From positions 1-47,059 of the forward strand of contig NZ_LRTR01000683.1 in assembly GCF_001550375.1 (NCBI RefSeq): 47,059 nt of DNA, given 5' to 3'. Shown here piece after piece: positions 22,562 through 31,181 of the stretch. How positions within the stretch are numbered: the stretch's first letter is position 1; every line of letters begins with the position of its first letter. The DNA comes from Streptomyces europaeiscabiei. Its GTDB lineage: Bacteria > Actinomycetota > Actinomycetes > Streptomycetales > Streptomycetaceae. The notes under the pieces were generated by a model. The model had not been told where the DNA came from and searched no databases. It worked only from the letters and a program-made list of their open reading frames with translations. Position numbers and translations under genes: made by a program.

Positions 22562-23992
22562 TCAGTCGCGGGAGCCGCCGCCCAGGTGGTGCACCCGGAC
22601 CATGTTCGTGGTGCCGGGGACACCGGGGGGCGAACCGGCGGTGATGACGGCGATCTCGCCCTCGTTGAAGCGGTTGAGCTTGACCATCTCCTGGTCGACC
22701 AGGTCGACCATCTCGTCGGTGCTGTTCACGAACGGCACGACGTGCGACTCGACACCCCAGCTGAGCGCCAGCTGGTTACGGGTGGACTCGTCGGTGGTGA
22801 ACGCGATGATCGGCTGCGAAGCGCGGTAGCGGGACAGCCGGCGGGCGGTGTCACCGGACTGCGTGAAGGCCACCAGGGCCCGGCCGCCGAGGAAGTCGGC
22901 GATCTCGCAGGCGGCACGGGCGATCGAACCACCCTGCGTACGCGGCTTCTTGCCCGGCACCAGCGGCTGCAGACCCTTGGAGAGGAGCTCCTCCTCGGCG
23001 GCCGTGACGATCTTCGACATCGTCCGGACCGTCTCCAGCGGGTACGCGCCCACGCTGGACTCCGCCGACAGCATGACCGCGTCCGCGCCGTCCAGGATCG
23101 CGTTGGCGACGTCGGACGCCTCGGCGCGCGTGGGGCGGGAGTTGGTGATCATCGACTCCATCATCTGGGTCGCCACGATCACCGGCTTGGCGTTGCGGCG
23201 GCACAGCTCGATGAGCCGCTTCTGCACCATGGGGACCTTCTCGAGCGGGTACTCGACGGCCAGGTCGCCACGGGCGACCATCACGCCGTCGAAGGCCATC
23301 ACGACGGCCTCCATGTTCTCGACGGCCTGCGGCTTCTCCACCTTGGCGATGACGGGGACCCGGCGGCCCACCTCGTCCATCACCTTGTGGACGTCCCGCA
23401 CGTCCTCGGCGTCCCGCACGAAGGACAGCGCCACCAGGTCGCAGCCCATCCGCAGCGCGAACCGCAGGTCCTCCACGTCCTTCTCGGACAGCGCCGGCAC
23501 GTTGACGGCCGCGCCGGGCAGGTTGATGCCCTTGTGGTCCGAGATGACACCACCCTCGATGACCTCGGTCCGCACCCGCGGGCCGTCGACCTCGATGACC
23601 TTCAGCTCGACGTTGCCGTCGTTGATGAGAACCTGGTCGCCGGGGGAGACGTCACCGGGCAGGCCCTTGTACGTCGTACCGCAGATCTGCTTGTCGCCCG
23701 GCACGTCCTCGGCGGTGATGGTGAACTCGTCACCGCGCACCAGCTCCACCGGACCCTCGGCGAAGGTCTCCAGGCGGATCTTGGGGCCCTGCAGGTCGGC
23801 GAGGACACCGATGGCCACGCCGGTCTCGGCGGAGGCGGCCCGGACCCGGTCGTAGCGGCCCTGGTGCTCGGCGTGGCTGCCGTGGCTGAAATTGAAACGG
23901 GCCACGTTCATGCCGGCCTCGATGAGGGCGACCAGTTGCTCGTGGGAGTCGACCGCGGGGCCGAGAGTACAGACGATTTTCGAACGGCGCAT
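22562..23992 (-). CDS. pyk: Pyruvate kinase
   Basis: 476-residue pyruvate kinase, the last step of glycolysis (PEP + ADP to pyruvate + ATP). Visible motifs are RRSKIVCTLGPA at the N-terminus, NFSHGSHAEH, the active-site KVEKPQAVENMEAVV and MVARGDLAVE, and the substrate-loop segment ATQMMESMITNSRPTRAEASDVANAILDGADAVMLSAE. A regulatory C-terminal domain (about 350-470) ends in GVPGTTNMVRVH. By position it corresponds to pyk2 (SCO5423) of S. coelicolor, recalled from memory. It lies downstream of ackA on the same strand, with 132 bp between them that hold a CGGAATATTCCG palindrome, so it may have its own regulated promoter. Confidence 0.97.
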   Translation of the reverse strand: MRRSKIVCTLGPAVDSHEQLVALIEAGMNVARFNFSHGSHAEHQGRYDRVRAASAETGVAIGVLADLQGPKIRLETFAEGPVELVRGDEFTITAEDVPGDKQICGTTYKGLPGDVSPGDQVLINDGNVELKVIEVDGPRVRTEVIEGGVISDHKGINLPGAAVNVPALSEKDVEDLRFALRMGCDLVALSFVRDAEDVRDVHKVMDEVGRRVPVIAKVEKPQAVENMEAVVMAFDGVMVARGDLAVEYPLEKVPMVQKRLIELCRRNAKPVIVATQMMESMITNSRPTRAEASDVANAILDGADAVMLSAESSVGAYPLETVRTMSKIVTAAEEELLSKGLQPLVPGKKPRTQGGSIARAACEIADFLGGRALVAFTQSGDTARRLSRYRASQPIIAFTTDESTRNQLALSWGVESHVVPFVNSTDEMVDLVDQEMVKLNRFNEGEIAVITAGSPPGVPGTTNMVRVHHLGGGSRD

Positions 23993-24020
23993 GGGACGAT
24001 CCTATCGGTTTGTTTCGCTG

Positions 24021-24032
24021 CGGAATATTCCG
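24021..24032. promoter_or_regulatory. Palindrome CGGAATATTCCG before pyk
   Basis: A perfect 12-bp palindrome 29 bp upstream of the pyk ATG, in a locally AT-rich stretch that also contains GGAATAG. Its position over the presumed pyk promoter suggests an operator or promoter element. No regulator is assigned. Confidence 0.4.
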
Positions 24033-24124
24033 TCTGTTGGAATAGCAAATGGGCGGCTATGCGCTCAGACGTGTTACCGGCGTGTATTACTCGGCTGCTC
24101 TTCGCTCACTCGCGTGCTCTTTGC

Positions 24125-25330
24125 TCATTTGTTGACCAGGGCGTACGTCTGTGTCGCGATCTCCAGCTCCTCGTCCGTCGGCACCACCGCGACCGCGACC
24201 CGCGCGCCCGCCGGTGAGATCAGCCGCGGCTCACCGCTGCGTACGGCGTTCAGCTCGTCGTCGACCGCGAGGCCCAGCCCCTCCAGGCCGGCCACGGCGG
24301 CCTCCCGCACGGGCGCCGCGTTCTCCCCGACCCCGGCGGTGAACGCCACCGCGTCGACCCGGCCGAGCACCGCGCAGTAGGCGCCGATGTACTTCTTCAG
24401 CCGGTGAATGTAGATGTCGAAGGCCAGCTTCGCCCGTTCGTCGCCCTCGTCGATCCGCCGGCGTATTTCCCGCATGTCGTTGTCGCCGCACAGCCCGATC
24501 AGACCGCTCTTCTTGTTGAGGAGAGTGTCGATCTCGTCCGTGGACATTCCGCCAACGCGCATCAAATGAAAGATGACGGCCGGGTCCATGTCTCCGGACC
24601 GCGTACCCATCACGAGCCCCTCCAAGGGCGTGAGTCCCATGGAGGTGTCCACACACCGCCCGCCCTCGACCGCCGAGGCGGACGCCCCGTTGCCGAGGTG
24701 CAGGACGATGACGTTCACCTCGGACGGGTCCTTGCCCAGCAGTTCGGCCGTCGCCCGCGAGACATAGGCGTGCGAGGTGCCGTGGAAGCCGTAGCGCCGA
24801 ATGCGGTGCGCGTCGGCGGTCTCGACGTCGATCGCGTAGCGGGCGGCGGACTCCGGCATCGTCGTGTGGAACGCGGTGTCGAAGACGGCGACCTGGGGGA
24901 GGTCGGGCCGCAGTGCGCGGGCCGTGCGGATGCCGGTGAGGTTGGCCGGGTTGTGCAGCGGCGCCACCGGGATCAGTCGCTCGATCTCGGCGAGCACGGT
25001 GTCGTCGACGACGGTCGGGTGCGTGAAGGTCAGCCCGCCGTGCACGACACGGTGCCCGATGGCGGCCAGCTCGGGGGAGTCGAGGCCGAGCCCGTCCGCG
25101 GCCAGCTCCTCGGCGACGGCCTTCAGGGCCGCCTCGTGGTCCGCGATCGGCCCGGTGCGCTCGCGGGAGGCGCCGCCGTCGGTGAGCGGGGTGTGCTTCA
25201 GCCGGGAGTTCTCCTCGCCGATCCGCTCGACCAGCCCCACGGCCAGCCGACTGCTGTCCCGCATGTCGAGCAGCTGGTACTTCACCGAGGAGGAACCGGA
25301 GTTGAGGACGAGGACGCGGGTGGCGGTCAC
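24125..25330 (-). CDS. ackA: Acetate kinase
   Basis: 401-residue acetate kinase (acetyl phosphate + ADP to acetate + ATP). The GTG at 25330 is chosen, with AGGAAGC upstream, because it gives the canonical N-terminus TATRVLVLNSGSSSVKYQLL. Other motifs are IGHRVVHGG, the RYGFHGTSHAYVS loop, DTSMGLTPLEGLVMGTRSGDMDP, and GVGENAAPVREAA near the end. It lies 20 nt after pta on the same strand and is surely co-transcribed with it; the pair converts acetyl-CoA to acetate and back. The open frame continues far upstream in antisense fashion across pta, but that part is a shadow. Confidence 0.97.
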   Translation of the reverse strand: MTATRVLVLNSGSSSVKYQLLDMRDSSRLAVGLVERIGEENSRLKHTPLTDGGASRERTGPIADHEAALKAVAEELAADGLGLDSPELAAIGHRVVHGGLTFTHPTVVDDTVLAEIERLIPVAPLHNPANLTGIRTARALRPDLPQVAVFDTAFHTTMPESAARYAIDVETADAHRIRRYGFHGTSHAYVSRATAELLGKDPSEVNVIVLHLGNGASASAVEGGRCVDTSMGLTPLEGLVMGTRSGDMDPAVIFHLMRVGGMSTDEIDTLLNKKSGLIGLCGDNDMREIRRRIDEGDERAKLAFDIYIHRLKKYIGAYCAVLGRVDAVAFTAGVGENAAPVREAAVAGLEGLGLAVDDELNAVRSGEPRLISPAGARVAVAVVPTDEELEIATQTYALVNK

Positions 25331-25350
25331 GGTCTGCTTCCTGACGGGGT

Positions 25351-27462
25351 TCACTTGTCGAGGGCGGCCGGGGCGGCCGGGGCGGCGGAGGTCTGGGCCT
25401 GGATCGCCGTGATGGCGACCGTGGTGACGATGTCCTGGACGAGTGCGCCCCGGGACAGGTCGTTGACCGGCTTGCGCAGCCCCTGCAGGACCGGCCCGAC
25501 CGCGAGCGCGCCGGCCGAACGCTGCACGGCCTTGTAGGTGTTGTTGCCGGTGTTGAGGTCCGGGAAGATCAACACCGTTGCCTGGCCCGCGACTTCGGAG
25601 TCCGGCAGCTTGGTCGCCGCGACACTCGGCTCGACGGCGGCGTCGTACTGGATCGGCCCCTCGATCAGCAGGTCGGGCCGCCGGGAGCGCACGATTCCGG
25701 TGGCTTCCCGCACCTTGTCGACATCGGCACCCGAGCCGGACGTACCCGTGGAGTACGACAGCATCGCGATCCGCGGCTCGACCCCGAACTGCCGTGCGGT
25801 GGCGGCGGACTGGACGGCGATGTCGGCGAGCTGCTCGGCGTTCGGATCCGGGTTGACCGCGCAGTCCCCGTACACCAGCACCTTGTCGGCGAGGCACATG
25901 AAGAAGACGGACGAGACGATGCCGGCGTCCGGCCTGGTCTTGATGATCTCGAAGGCGGGCCGGATGGTGGCGGCCGTGGAGTGCACGGACCCCGACACCA
26001 TCCCGTCGGCGAGCCCCTCCTGGACCATGAGCGTGCCGAAGTAGTTCACATCGGACACGACGTCGTACGCCAGCTCGATGCTGACGTTCTTGTGGGCGCG
26101 GAGCTTGGCGTACTTCTCGGCGAACATGTCCCGCCACGTGGACGTCGCCGGGTCGACCAACTGGCTCTCACCCAGGTCGATGCCCAGGTCGGCGGCCTTC
26201 TTGCGGATCTGGTCGACGGGGCCGAGGAGGGTGAGGTCGCAGACACCGCGCCGCAGCAGCACCTCGGCCGCGTGCAGGACGCGCTCCTCGGTGCCCTCCG
26301 GCAGGACCACACGACGCCGTTCGGAGCGGGCCTGCTCCAGCAGCGTGTGTTCGAACATCATCGGCGTGATGCGGTCGCTGCTCGGCGCCGAGACCCGGCC
26401 CCGCAGCTCGGTCGTGTCGACGTACCGCTCGAAGAGCCCGAGCGCGGTCTCCGCCTTGCGCGGGGTGGCCGCGCTCAGCTTCCCCTCCATGGAGAAGAGT
26501 TCGGAGGCGGTGAGGAAGGAACCGGTCTCCACGGCGACCACGGGGGTGCCGGGGGCGAGACGTGAGGCGAGGGTCAGCACCTCGTCGCTGGGCCGCTCGT
26601 CGAGGGTGAGCAGCACACCGGCGATCGGCGGGGTGCCGGCACTGTGGGCGGCGAGGGCGCCGACGACGAGGTCCGCGCGGTCGCCGGGGGTGACGACCAG
26701 GCAGCCCGGGGTCAGGGCGTTGAGGAAGTTCGGCAGCATGGCCCCGCCGAAGACGAAGTTCAGCGCGTCGCGCGCGAGCCCGGAGTCGTCGCCGAGGAGG
26801 ACCTTGCCGCCGAGGGCGTGGGTGATCTGGGCGACGGTGGGCGCGGAGAGCGCGGGCTCGTCGGGGACGACGTAACAGGGCACGGGGAGCGGCAACCGGG
26901 AGTCCCCGAGCCGTTCGGCTATCTCGGCGCGGTCGGCGGGCGCGACCCGGTTGACGACCATGGCGAGCACGTCACAGCCGAGGCCGTCGTAGGCGCGGAA
27001 CGCGTTGTGCGTCTCGGCGGCCACGGACTCGGCGCTCTGCTTGCGTCCGCCGACGACGGGGATGACGGAGGCGCCGAACTCGTTGGCGAGGCGGGCGTTG
27101 AGGGAGAGCTCGTCCGGGAACTGGGTGTCGGCGAAGTCGGTGCCGAGGACGAGGACGACGTCGTAGTCACGCGCGACGGCATGGAACCGGTCGACGAGAG
27201 TCGAGATCAGCTCGTCCGTGCCGTGCTGGGCCTGGAGGGTGGACGCCTCGTGGTAGTCCATGCCGTACACGGTCGCCGGGTCCTGGGTGAGCCGGTAGCG
27301 TGCGCGCAGCAGGTCGAAGAGCCGGTCCGGTCCGTGGTGCAGCAGCGGTCGGAACACCCCCACCCGGTCGACCTGGCGGGTCAGGAGTTCCATGACCCCC
27401 AGCTCGACGACCTGGCGGCCGTCGCCGCGGTCGATCCCGGTCACGTACACGCTGCGCGTCAC
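25351..27462 (-). CDS. pta: Phosphate acetyltransferase
   Basis: 703-residue long-form Pta (acetyl-CoA + phosphate to acetyl phosphate + CoA). The GTG at 27462 has GGAGAG upstream; an ATG six codons earlier is possible. The N-terminal part (about 1-230) resembles a BioD/CobQ-like P-loop region, a middle DRTGG-type domain follows (about 230-350), and the C-terminal catalytic PTA domain (about 375-690) includes FEHTLLEQARSERRRVVLPEGTEERVL, DGMVSGSVHSTAATIRPAFEII and FPDLNTGNNTYKAVQRSAGALAVGPVLQGLRKPVNDLSRG. The final residues are an Ala/Pro tail. It heads the pta-ackA operon and is divergent from pfkA across a 316-bp region that holds a large hairpin. Confidence 0.96.
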   Translation of the reverse strand: MTRSVYVTGIDRGDGRQVVELGVMELLTRQVDRVGVFRPLLHHGPDRLFDLLRARYRLTQDPATVYGMDYHEASTLQAQHGTDELISTLVDRFHAVARDYDVVLVLGTDFADTQFPDELSLNARLANEFGASVIPVVGGRKQSAESVAAETHNAFRAYDGLGCDVLAMVVNRVAPADRAEIAERLGDSRLPLPVPCYVVPDEPALSAPTVAQITHALGGKVLLGDDSGLARDALNFVFGGAMLPNFLNALTPGCLVVTPGDRADLVVGALAAHSAGTPPIAGVLLTLDERPSDEVLTLASRLAPGTPVVAVETGSFLTASELFSMEGKLSAATPRKAETALGLFERYVDTTELRGRVSAPSSDRITPMMFEHTLLEQARSERRRVVLPEGTEERVLHAAEVLLRRGVCDLTLLGPVDQIRKKAADLGIDLGESQLVDPATSTWRDMFAEKYAKLRAHKNVSIELAYDVVSDVNYFGTLMVQEGLADGMVSGSVHSTAATIRPAFEIIKTRPDAGIVSSVFFMCLADKVLVYGDCAVNPDPNAEQLADIAVQSAATARQFGVEPRIAMLSYSTGTSGSGADVDKVREATGIVRSRRPDLLIEGPIQYDAAVEPSVAATKLPDSEVAGQATVLIFPDLNTGNNTYKAVQRSAGALAVGPVLQGLRKPVNDLSRGALVQDIVTTVAITAIQAQTSAAPAAPAALDK

Positions 27463-27555
27463 GTGTGCTCTCCGTTTCATGTGGGACGTGTAGGACGTGT
27501 GATTCGGTTGGTGGGGTGTGTCGGGGTGCGGTCGGTCGGGGTTCGGTCGGTAGGG

Positions 27556-27598
27556 CTGTCCGCCGGTGGGGGTGAAAATCACCCCGACCGGCGGACAG
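27556..27598. repeat. Long hairpin in pta/pfkA divergent promoter region
   Basis: CTGTCCGCCGGTGGGGGTGA (27556-27575) and TCACCCCGACCGGCGGACAG (27579-27598) form a 20-bp inverted repeat with one mismatch and a 3-nt A loop. It ends 9 bp before a TTGACA box. It could be an operator controlling both operons, a leader structure for pta, or an insulating terminator. Confidence 0.7.
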
Positions 27599-27606
27599 AA
27601 ATCCTC

Positions 27607-27634
27607 TTGACAATACCTCTGACCATGGATAAGG
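27607..27634 (+). promoter_or_regulatory. Candidate pfkA promoter
   Basis: TTGACA at 27607-27612 is followed after about 16 nt by ATAAGG, a plausible sigma-HrdB type promoter, leaving a 5' leader of about 140 nt before pfkA. A second, weaker AT-rich element (CATAAG near 27716) lies closer to the gene. Confidence 0.4.
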
Positions 27635-27778
27635 CGCCCATCAGCCCCGGAGTGGTGCGGGGTGGGGTGGACGGGCGCGGCAACCCCCTGGGAGCCGTGA
27701 AACAATCGGACTGGCTCATAAGTACCAGCACCGAGCAGGACGCTCAGGATGATCAGGACGAGCAGGAGAAACAGCACG

Positions 27779-28804
27779 ATGCGTATCGGAGTTCTCACCG
27801 CAGGCGGCGACTGTCCGGGCCTGAACGCAGTGATCCGGTCGGTCGTGCACCGAGCGGTCGCCCAGTACGGCGACGAGGTCATCGGCTTCGAGGACGGCTA
27901 CGCCGGTCTGCTCGACGGCCGCTACCGCAGCCTCGACCTGGAGTCCGTCAGCGGCATCCTCGCCCGCGGCGGCACCATTCTCGGTTCCTCCCGTCTCCCG
28001 CGCGACCGCCTGCGCGAGGCGTGCGAGAACGCGCAGGACATGGCCCACCAGTTCGGTATCGACGTACTGATCCCGATCGGCGGTGAGGGCACGCTGACGG
28101 CGGCGCGGATGCTGTCGGACGCGGGCCTGCCGGTGGTCGGGGTCCCGAAGACCATCGACAACGACATCTCGTCGACGGACCGGACGTTCGGCTTCGACAC
28201 GGCGGTCGGGGTCGCCACGGAGGCGATGGACCGCCTGAAGACGACCGCCGAGTCCCACCAGCGGGTGATGGTGGTCGAGGTCATGGGCCGGCACGCGGGC
28301 TGGATCGCGCTGGAGTCGGGCATGGCGGCGGGCGCGCACGGCATCTGCCTGCCCGAGCGCGCGTTCGACCCGGCCGGCATCGTGAAGATGGTCGAGGAGC
28401 GGTTCGCGCGCGGCAAGAAGTTCGCGGTCATCTGTGTCGCGGAAGGCGCCCACCCGGCCGAGGGTTCCATGGACTACGGCCACGGCGAGATCGACCAGTT
28501 CGGCCACGAGCGCTTCCAGGGCATCGGTGCGGCGCTGGCGTACGAGCTGGAGCGGCGCCTCGGCAAGGAGGCCAAGCCCGTCATTCTCGGTCACATCCAG
28601 CGGGGCGGCACCCCGACCGCGTACGACAGGGTGCTCGCCACGCGCTTCGGCTGGCACGCGGTCGAGGCCGCGCACCGCTCGGAGTACGGCCGCATGACCG
28701 CGCTCCGCGGCACGGACGTGGTGATGGTGCCGCTGGCGGAGGCGGTGACCGAACTGAAGACGGTGCCGAAGGACCGGATGGATGAGGCGGAGTCGGTGTT
28801 CTAG
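27779..28804 (+). CDS. pfkA: ATP-dependent 6-phosphofructokinase
   Basis: 341-residue phosphofructokinase (fructose 6-phosphate + ATP to fructose 1,6-bisphosphate + ADP). The ATG at 27779 follows AGGAGA. Motifs are TAGGDCPGLNAVIRS at the N-terminus, IPIGGEGTLTAA, and VPKTIDNDI. The Gly in GGEGT at the position equivalent to E. coli G104 indicates ATP rather than pyrophosphate use, while the Lys in PKTIDND is typical of the actinobacterial group III enzymes. Further motifs are MGRHAGWIAL and HIQRGGTPTAYDR. By position it is pfkA2 (SCO5426) of S. coelicolor from memory. It is divergent from pta-ackA, which suggests coordinated control of glycolytic entry and acetate overflow. Confidence 0.96.
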   Translation: MRIGVLTAGGDCPGLNAVIRSVVHRAVAQYGDEVIGFEDGYAGLLDGRYRSLDLESVSGILARGGTILGSSRLPRDRLREACENAQDMAHQFGIDVLIPIGGEGTLTAARMLSDAGLPVVGVPKTIDNDISSTDRTFGFDTAVGVATEAMDRLKTTAESHQRVMVVEVMGRHAGWIALESGMAAGAHGICLPERAFDPAGIVKMVEERFARGKKFAVICVAEGAHPAEGSMDYGHGEIDQFGHERFQGIGAALAYELERRLGKEAKPVILGHIQRGGTPTAYDRVLATRFGWHAVEAAHRSEYGRMTALRGTDVVMVPLAEAVTELKTVPKDRMDEAESVF

Positions 28805-28847
28805 GGGTTCAGGGGCAGGGGGCTCTCCGGAAGGTTCTTCTGTTTTC

Positions 28848-29726
28848 CTAGTACGTCGTCGTTCTGTGGACCAGTGACCAGAAGTGGTCGACGATCCCGT
28901 CCAGGAAGTCGAGGCCGGCGTCGCCCGAGTCGGTGGCGGCGGTGCCGTTGGCCCAGGTGAGGGTGGCGGTCACACGGCCCTGGTACTCGGTGTGCATCTC
29001 CCTGAGGACGTCCTCCAGGAGGTGGCGGTCGAGCTGTCTGTCGAGGGACAGCAGTCTGGCGGCCGGGCGCACGTGGGCCTGCCAGCGTGTGGTCACCGCG
29101 CTGTGGAGCAGCTCCCTGAGCCTGTCCTCGCGTCCTGTCGCGACGACGAGTTCGGGGAGCGAGAGGTCCAGTGCGACGGCGAGGGCGGCGGACTGGCGGT
29201 CCGTGCCGCTCCACTCCCCGCTCTCCTCCATCTGGAGATACGCGGAGAGTTCGAGCCCGACCGCGCGGGCGACGTCCTCGGCGGCGATCCCCCGGACCGT
29301 CCGGTGCTCGCGCAGGGTCCTGGGCGTGCCGATGAGTTCGCCGGGCGAGCACCACAACACCCCCGCGAGCGCGGTGAGTTCGGGGCTCGTGGGCGCGATG
29401 GCGCCGTGTTCCCAGGCGGCGACCAGGTCCGGGGTGACGTACGGGAGTCCGAACGAGGAGCGCATTCCGTAGGCGACGTGCTCGGGTCCCATGCCGAGGG
29501 CGATACGGAGCTTTCGGGCGGCGGGGGCGTTGAAGGGCGGGGTGGGGGCGGCGGTCTGTGGGTCCGGATAGGTCGGTGGTGGGTCCGGATACGGCCGTGG
29601 GCCCGGATAGGGCTGCGGCTGTGGATACGGGTGCTGGGGCTGCCGTTCGTGGGCTGAGCGTCGGTGCACGCGCACAACGTAGGGGTGCGGGGCTGCGGTG
29701 ACTACGGGCTGTTCGGCCACAATCAC
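28848..29726 (-). CDS. Helix-turn-helix protein with Pro/Tyr-rich N-terminus
   Basis: 292-residue protein. The N-terminus (about 29-70) is Pro/Tyr/Gln-rich with repeats like PYPGPRPYPDPPPTYPDP. Two successive XRE-like helix-turn-helix regions follow (about 70-130 and 132-195), including PEHVAYGMRSSFGLPYVTPDLVAAWEHG and GIAAEDVARAVGLELSAYLQMEESGEW. The C-terminal third is helical (LLSLDRQLDRHLLEDVLREMH) and may be a dimerisation or sensing part. The start is taken at GTG 29726; an alternative GTG lies at 29720. An inverted repeat covers the start region, suggesting autoregulation. It is divergent from a PPOX-fold gene and converges on pfkA. No target known. Confidence 0.8.
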   Translation of the reverse strand: MIVAEQPVVTAAPHPYVVRVHRRSAHERQPQHPYPQPQPYPGPRPYPDPPPTYPDPQTAAPTPPFNAPAARKLRIALGMGPEHVAYGMRSSFGLPYVTPDLVAAWEHGAIAPTSPELTALAGVLWCSPGELIGTPRTLREHRTVRGIAAEDVARAVGLELSAYLQMEESGEWSGTDRQSAALAVALDLSLPELVVATGREDRLRELLHSAVTTRWQAHVRPAARLLSLDRQLDRHLLEDVLREMHTEYQGRVTATLTWANGTAATDSGDAGLDFLDGIVDHFWSLVHRTTTY

Positions 29727-29751
29727 GGATCGTAGGAAACTACGGATTGTG
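29718..29751. promoter_or_regulatory. Nested inverted repeat at divergent HTH/PPOX start
   Basis: The inner arms CGTAG (29731-29735) and CTACG (29740-29744) flank GAAA, and outer arms CACAATC (29718-29724) and GATTGTG (29745-29751) add a second symmetrical pair, offset by 6 bp on one side. The left outer arm covers the HTH gene start codon. This is a good candidate operator for that regulator. Confidence 0.55.
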
Positions 29752-29788
29752 CGAGACGCGTGGCTCTTGGGGTCTCAGGGGCCTGGGT

Positions 29789-30250
29789 ATGGATGGCCGC
29801 ATGACGAAGCTTGACGGGCATGTACGTGAGCGCCTACTGGCGCCGAACTTCTGGCACTTGGCGACGGTCGGGCCGGACGGAGCGCCGCAGGTGTCACCCA
29901 TGTGGGTGGACATCGAGGCCGACGACACCGCCGAATACGTCATGGTCAACACCTCCGTGGGACGGGTGAAGGAGGAGAACCTGCGCCGCAACCCCCTGGT
30001 GTCCTTGTCCCATCACGACCCCGAGAACCCCTACGACCGGGCCGAGATCCGGGGCCGGGTGGTGCGGTTCGTGGAGGGCGAGGAGGCGGAGCGCGCCATG
30101 GACCGGCTCACCCGGAAGTACATCGGGGAGGAGCGGTATCCGTGGCTGCTCCCCGGGGAACGGCGCCTGATGATCCTGATCGAGCCGGTGCGGGTGCGGC
30201 GGGTGGTGGGGGTGGAGCCGTTCCGGGCCGGGGTGCTGCCGGAGGGGTGA
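29789..30250 (+). CDS. PPOX-class flavin/F420-dependent protein
   Basis: About 153-residue split-barrel protein of the pyridoxamine 5'-phosphate oxidase-like (PPOX) class, often F420-dependent in actinobacteria. The core motif NFWHLATVGPDGAPQVSPMWVD and the strand VMVNTSVGRVKEENLRRNP for cofactor phosphate are visible; the end has YPWLLPGERRLMILIEPVRV. The ATG at 29789 has AGGGG at 7 nt; an ATG at 29801 (MTKLDGH) is an alternative that fits many relatives. Such enzymes reduce or oxidise small substrates or bind flavin; the substrate cannot be told. It is divergent from the HTH gene and probably controlled by it. Confidence 0.88.
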   Translation: MDGRMTKLDGHVRERLLAPNFWHLATVGPDGAPQVSPMWVDIEADDTAEYVMVNTSVGRVKEENLRRNPLVSLSHHDPENPYDRAEIRGRVVRFVEGEEAERAMDRLTRKYIGEERYPWLLPGERRLMILIEPVRVRRVVGVEPFRAGVLPEG

Positions 30251-30317
30251 GGGCCGGGGGTGGCGTATGGCTGGGGCCGGTTGCGGGAGAGTCCATGGAC
30301 GCTCGGCTCCGGCCCTC
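30249..30317. terminator. Possible hairpin between PPOX gene and ABC operon
   Basis: GAGGGCCGG at 30249-30257 is complementary to CCGGCCCTC at 30309-30317, with a long interior that holds the palindrome GTCCATGGAC (30291-30300). The convergent position suits a bidirectional terminator, although the loop is long. Confidence 0.4.
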
Positions 30318-30320
30318 TCG

Positions 30321-31181
30321 TCACCCCTTGACCGCCCCGCCCAGCGCGAACCCCCCACCCAACCGCCGGGCCACGCCCACGTACAGGAGAATCACCGGCG
30401 TCGAGTAGATGACCGAGAACGCCGCCAACTGCCCATAGATCACCGTCCCTCGATTCCCGAAGAACTCGTTGATGCTCACCGCCGCCGGCATCTGTTCCGG
30501 CGTGAGCAGCAGCATGAACGGGACGAAGAAGTTGCCCCACATCATCACGAACGAGAAGACCGTCACCACGGCGACGCCCGGTCCCATCAGCGGCAGCACC
30601 ACGCGCACCAGTGACTGAAGTGACGACGCGCCGTCCGTCCACGCCGCCTCCTCCAGTTCCTTCGGCACCCCGTCCATGAAGTTCTTCATCAGCCAGATCG
30701 CGAACGGCAATTGGGACGCGGCGAAGAAGAAGATCGTGCCCTGCATGGTGTCGATCAGGTTCACCTGGACGAACAAGGCGTACACCGGCACCATGATCGC
30801 CGTGATCGGGAGGCTCGTCGCGAAGAGGATCGTGAGGAGGAAGGGGCGGTTCAGACGGGACCGGAACCGCGACAGCGGATACGCCGCCAGCGCCGCGCAC
30901 ACCACCGTCAGCGCGGTCCCCCCGCCACACAGCAGCAGGCTGTTGAGCAGCGGCGTGAAGGTGATCTCCGGGGTCAGGACCGCGTCGAAGTTGTCGAGGG
31001 TCAGGCCGTCCGGGAGTTTCACCGTCAGGTTCGCCCGCGGGTCCACGGACGAGAGGATCACCCAGGCCAGCGGGAGTACGAAGGTCGCGGCGACGGCCAG
31101 GAGGCCGGCATCCGCGGCCAGGCGGTGGCGGACCGTGCGGCGGGAGGCGGGCGTCCGGGTGCTCGGGGCCATGGAACTCAT
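30321..31181 (-). CDS. Sugar ABC transporter permease (MalG-type)
   Basis: 286-residue inner-membrane permease of the carbohydrate uptake-1 family. Six helices are visible (first about 25-45). The EAA loop that contacts the ATPase reads ELEEAAWTDGASSLQSLVRVVLPLMGP. The N-terminus is basic and Ser/Thr-rich. The ATG at 31181 overlaps the stop of the partner permease by 4 nt (ATGA); a second ATG at 31172 has GGAGG at about 10 nt and is equally likely. It is the last gene of a binding protein-permease-permease operon. No ATPase gene accompanies it; in Streptomyces a shared ATPase such as MsiK usually supplies energy. The sugar is unknown. Confidence 0.95.
   Translation of the reverse strand: MSSMAPSTRTPASRRTVRHRLAADAGLLAVAATFVLPLAWVILSSVDPRANLTVKLPDGLTLDNFDAVLTPEITFTPLLNSLLLCGGGTALTVVCAALAAYPLSRFRSRLNRPFLLTILFATSLPITAIMVPVYALFVQVNLIDTMQGTIFFFAASQLPFAIWLMKNFMDGVPKELEEAAWTDGASSLQSLVRVVLPLMGPGVAVVTVFSFVMMWGNFFVPFMLLLTPEQMPAAVSINEFFGNRGTVIYGQLAAFSVIYSTPVILLYVGVARRLGGGFALGGAVKG

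Noticed and set aside
22526..24217. 563-codon open frame opposite pyk
   Set aside because: It is the antisense of a clearly functional pyruvate kinase gene and has no known domain.
27779..28804. Pyrophosphate-dependent phosphofructokinase
   Set aside because: The discriminating position in GGEGT is Gly, not Asp, which supports ATP as phosphoryl donor despite the Lys in PKTIDND.
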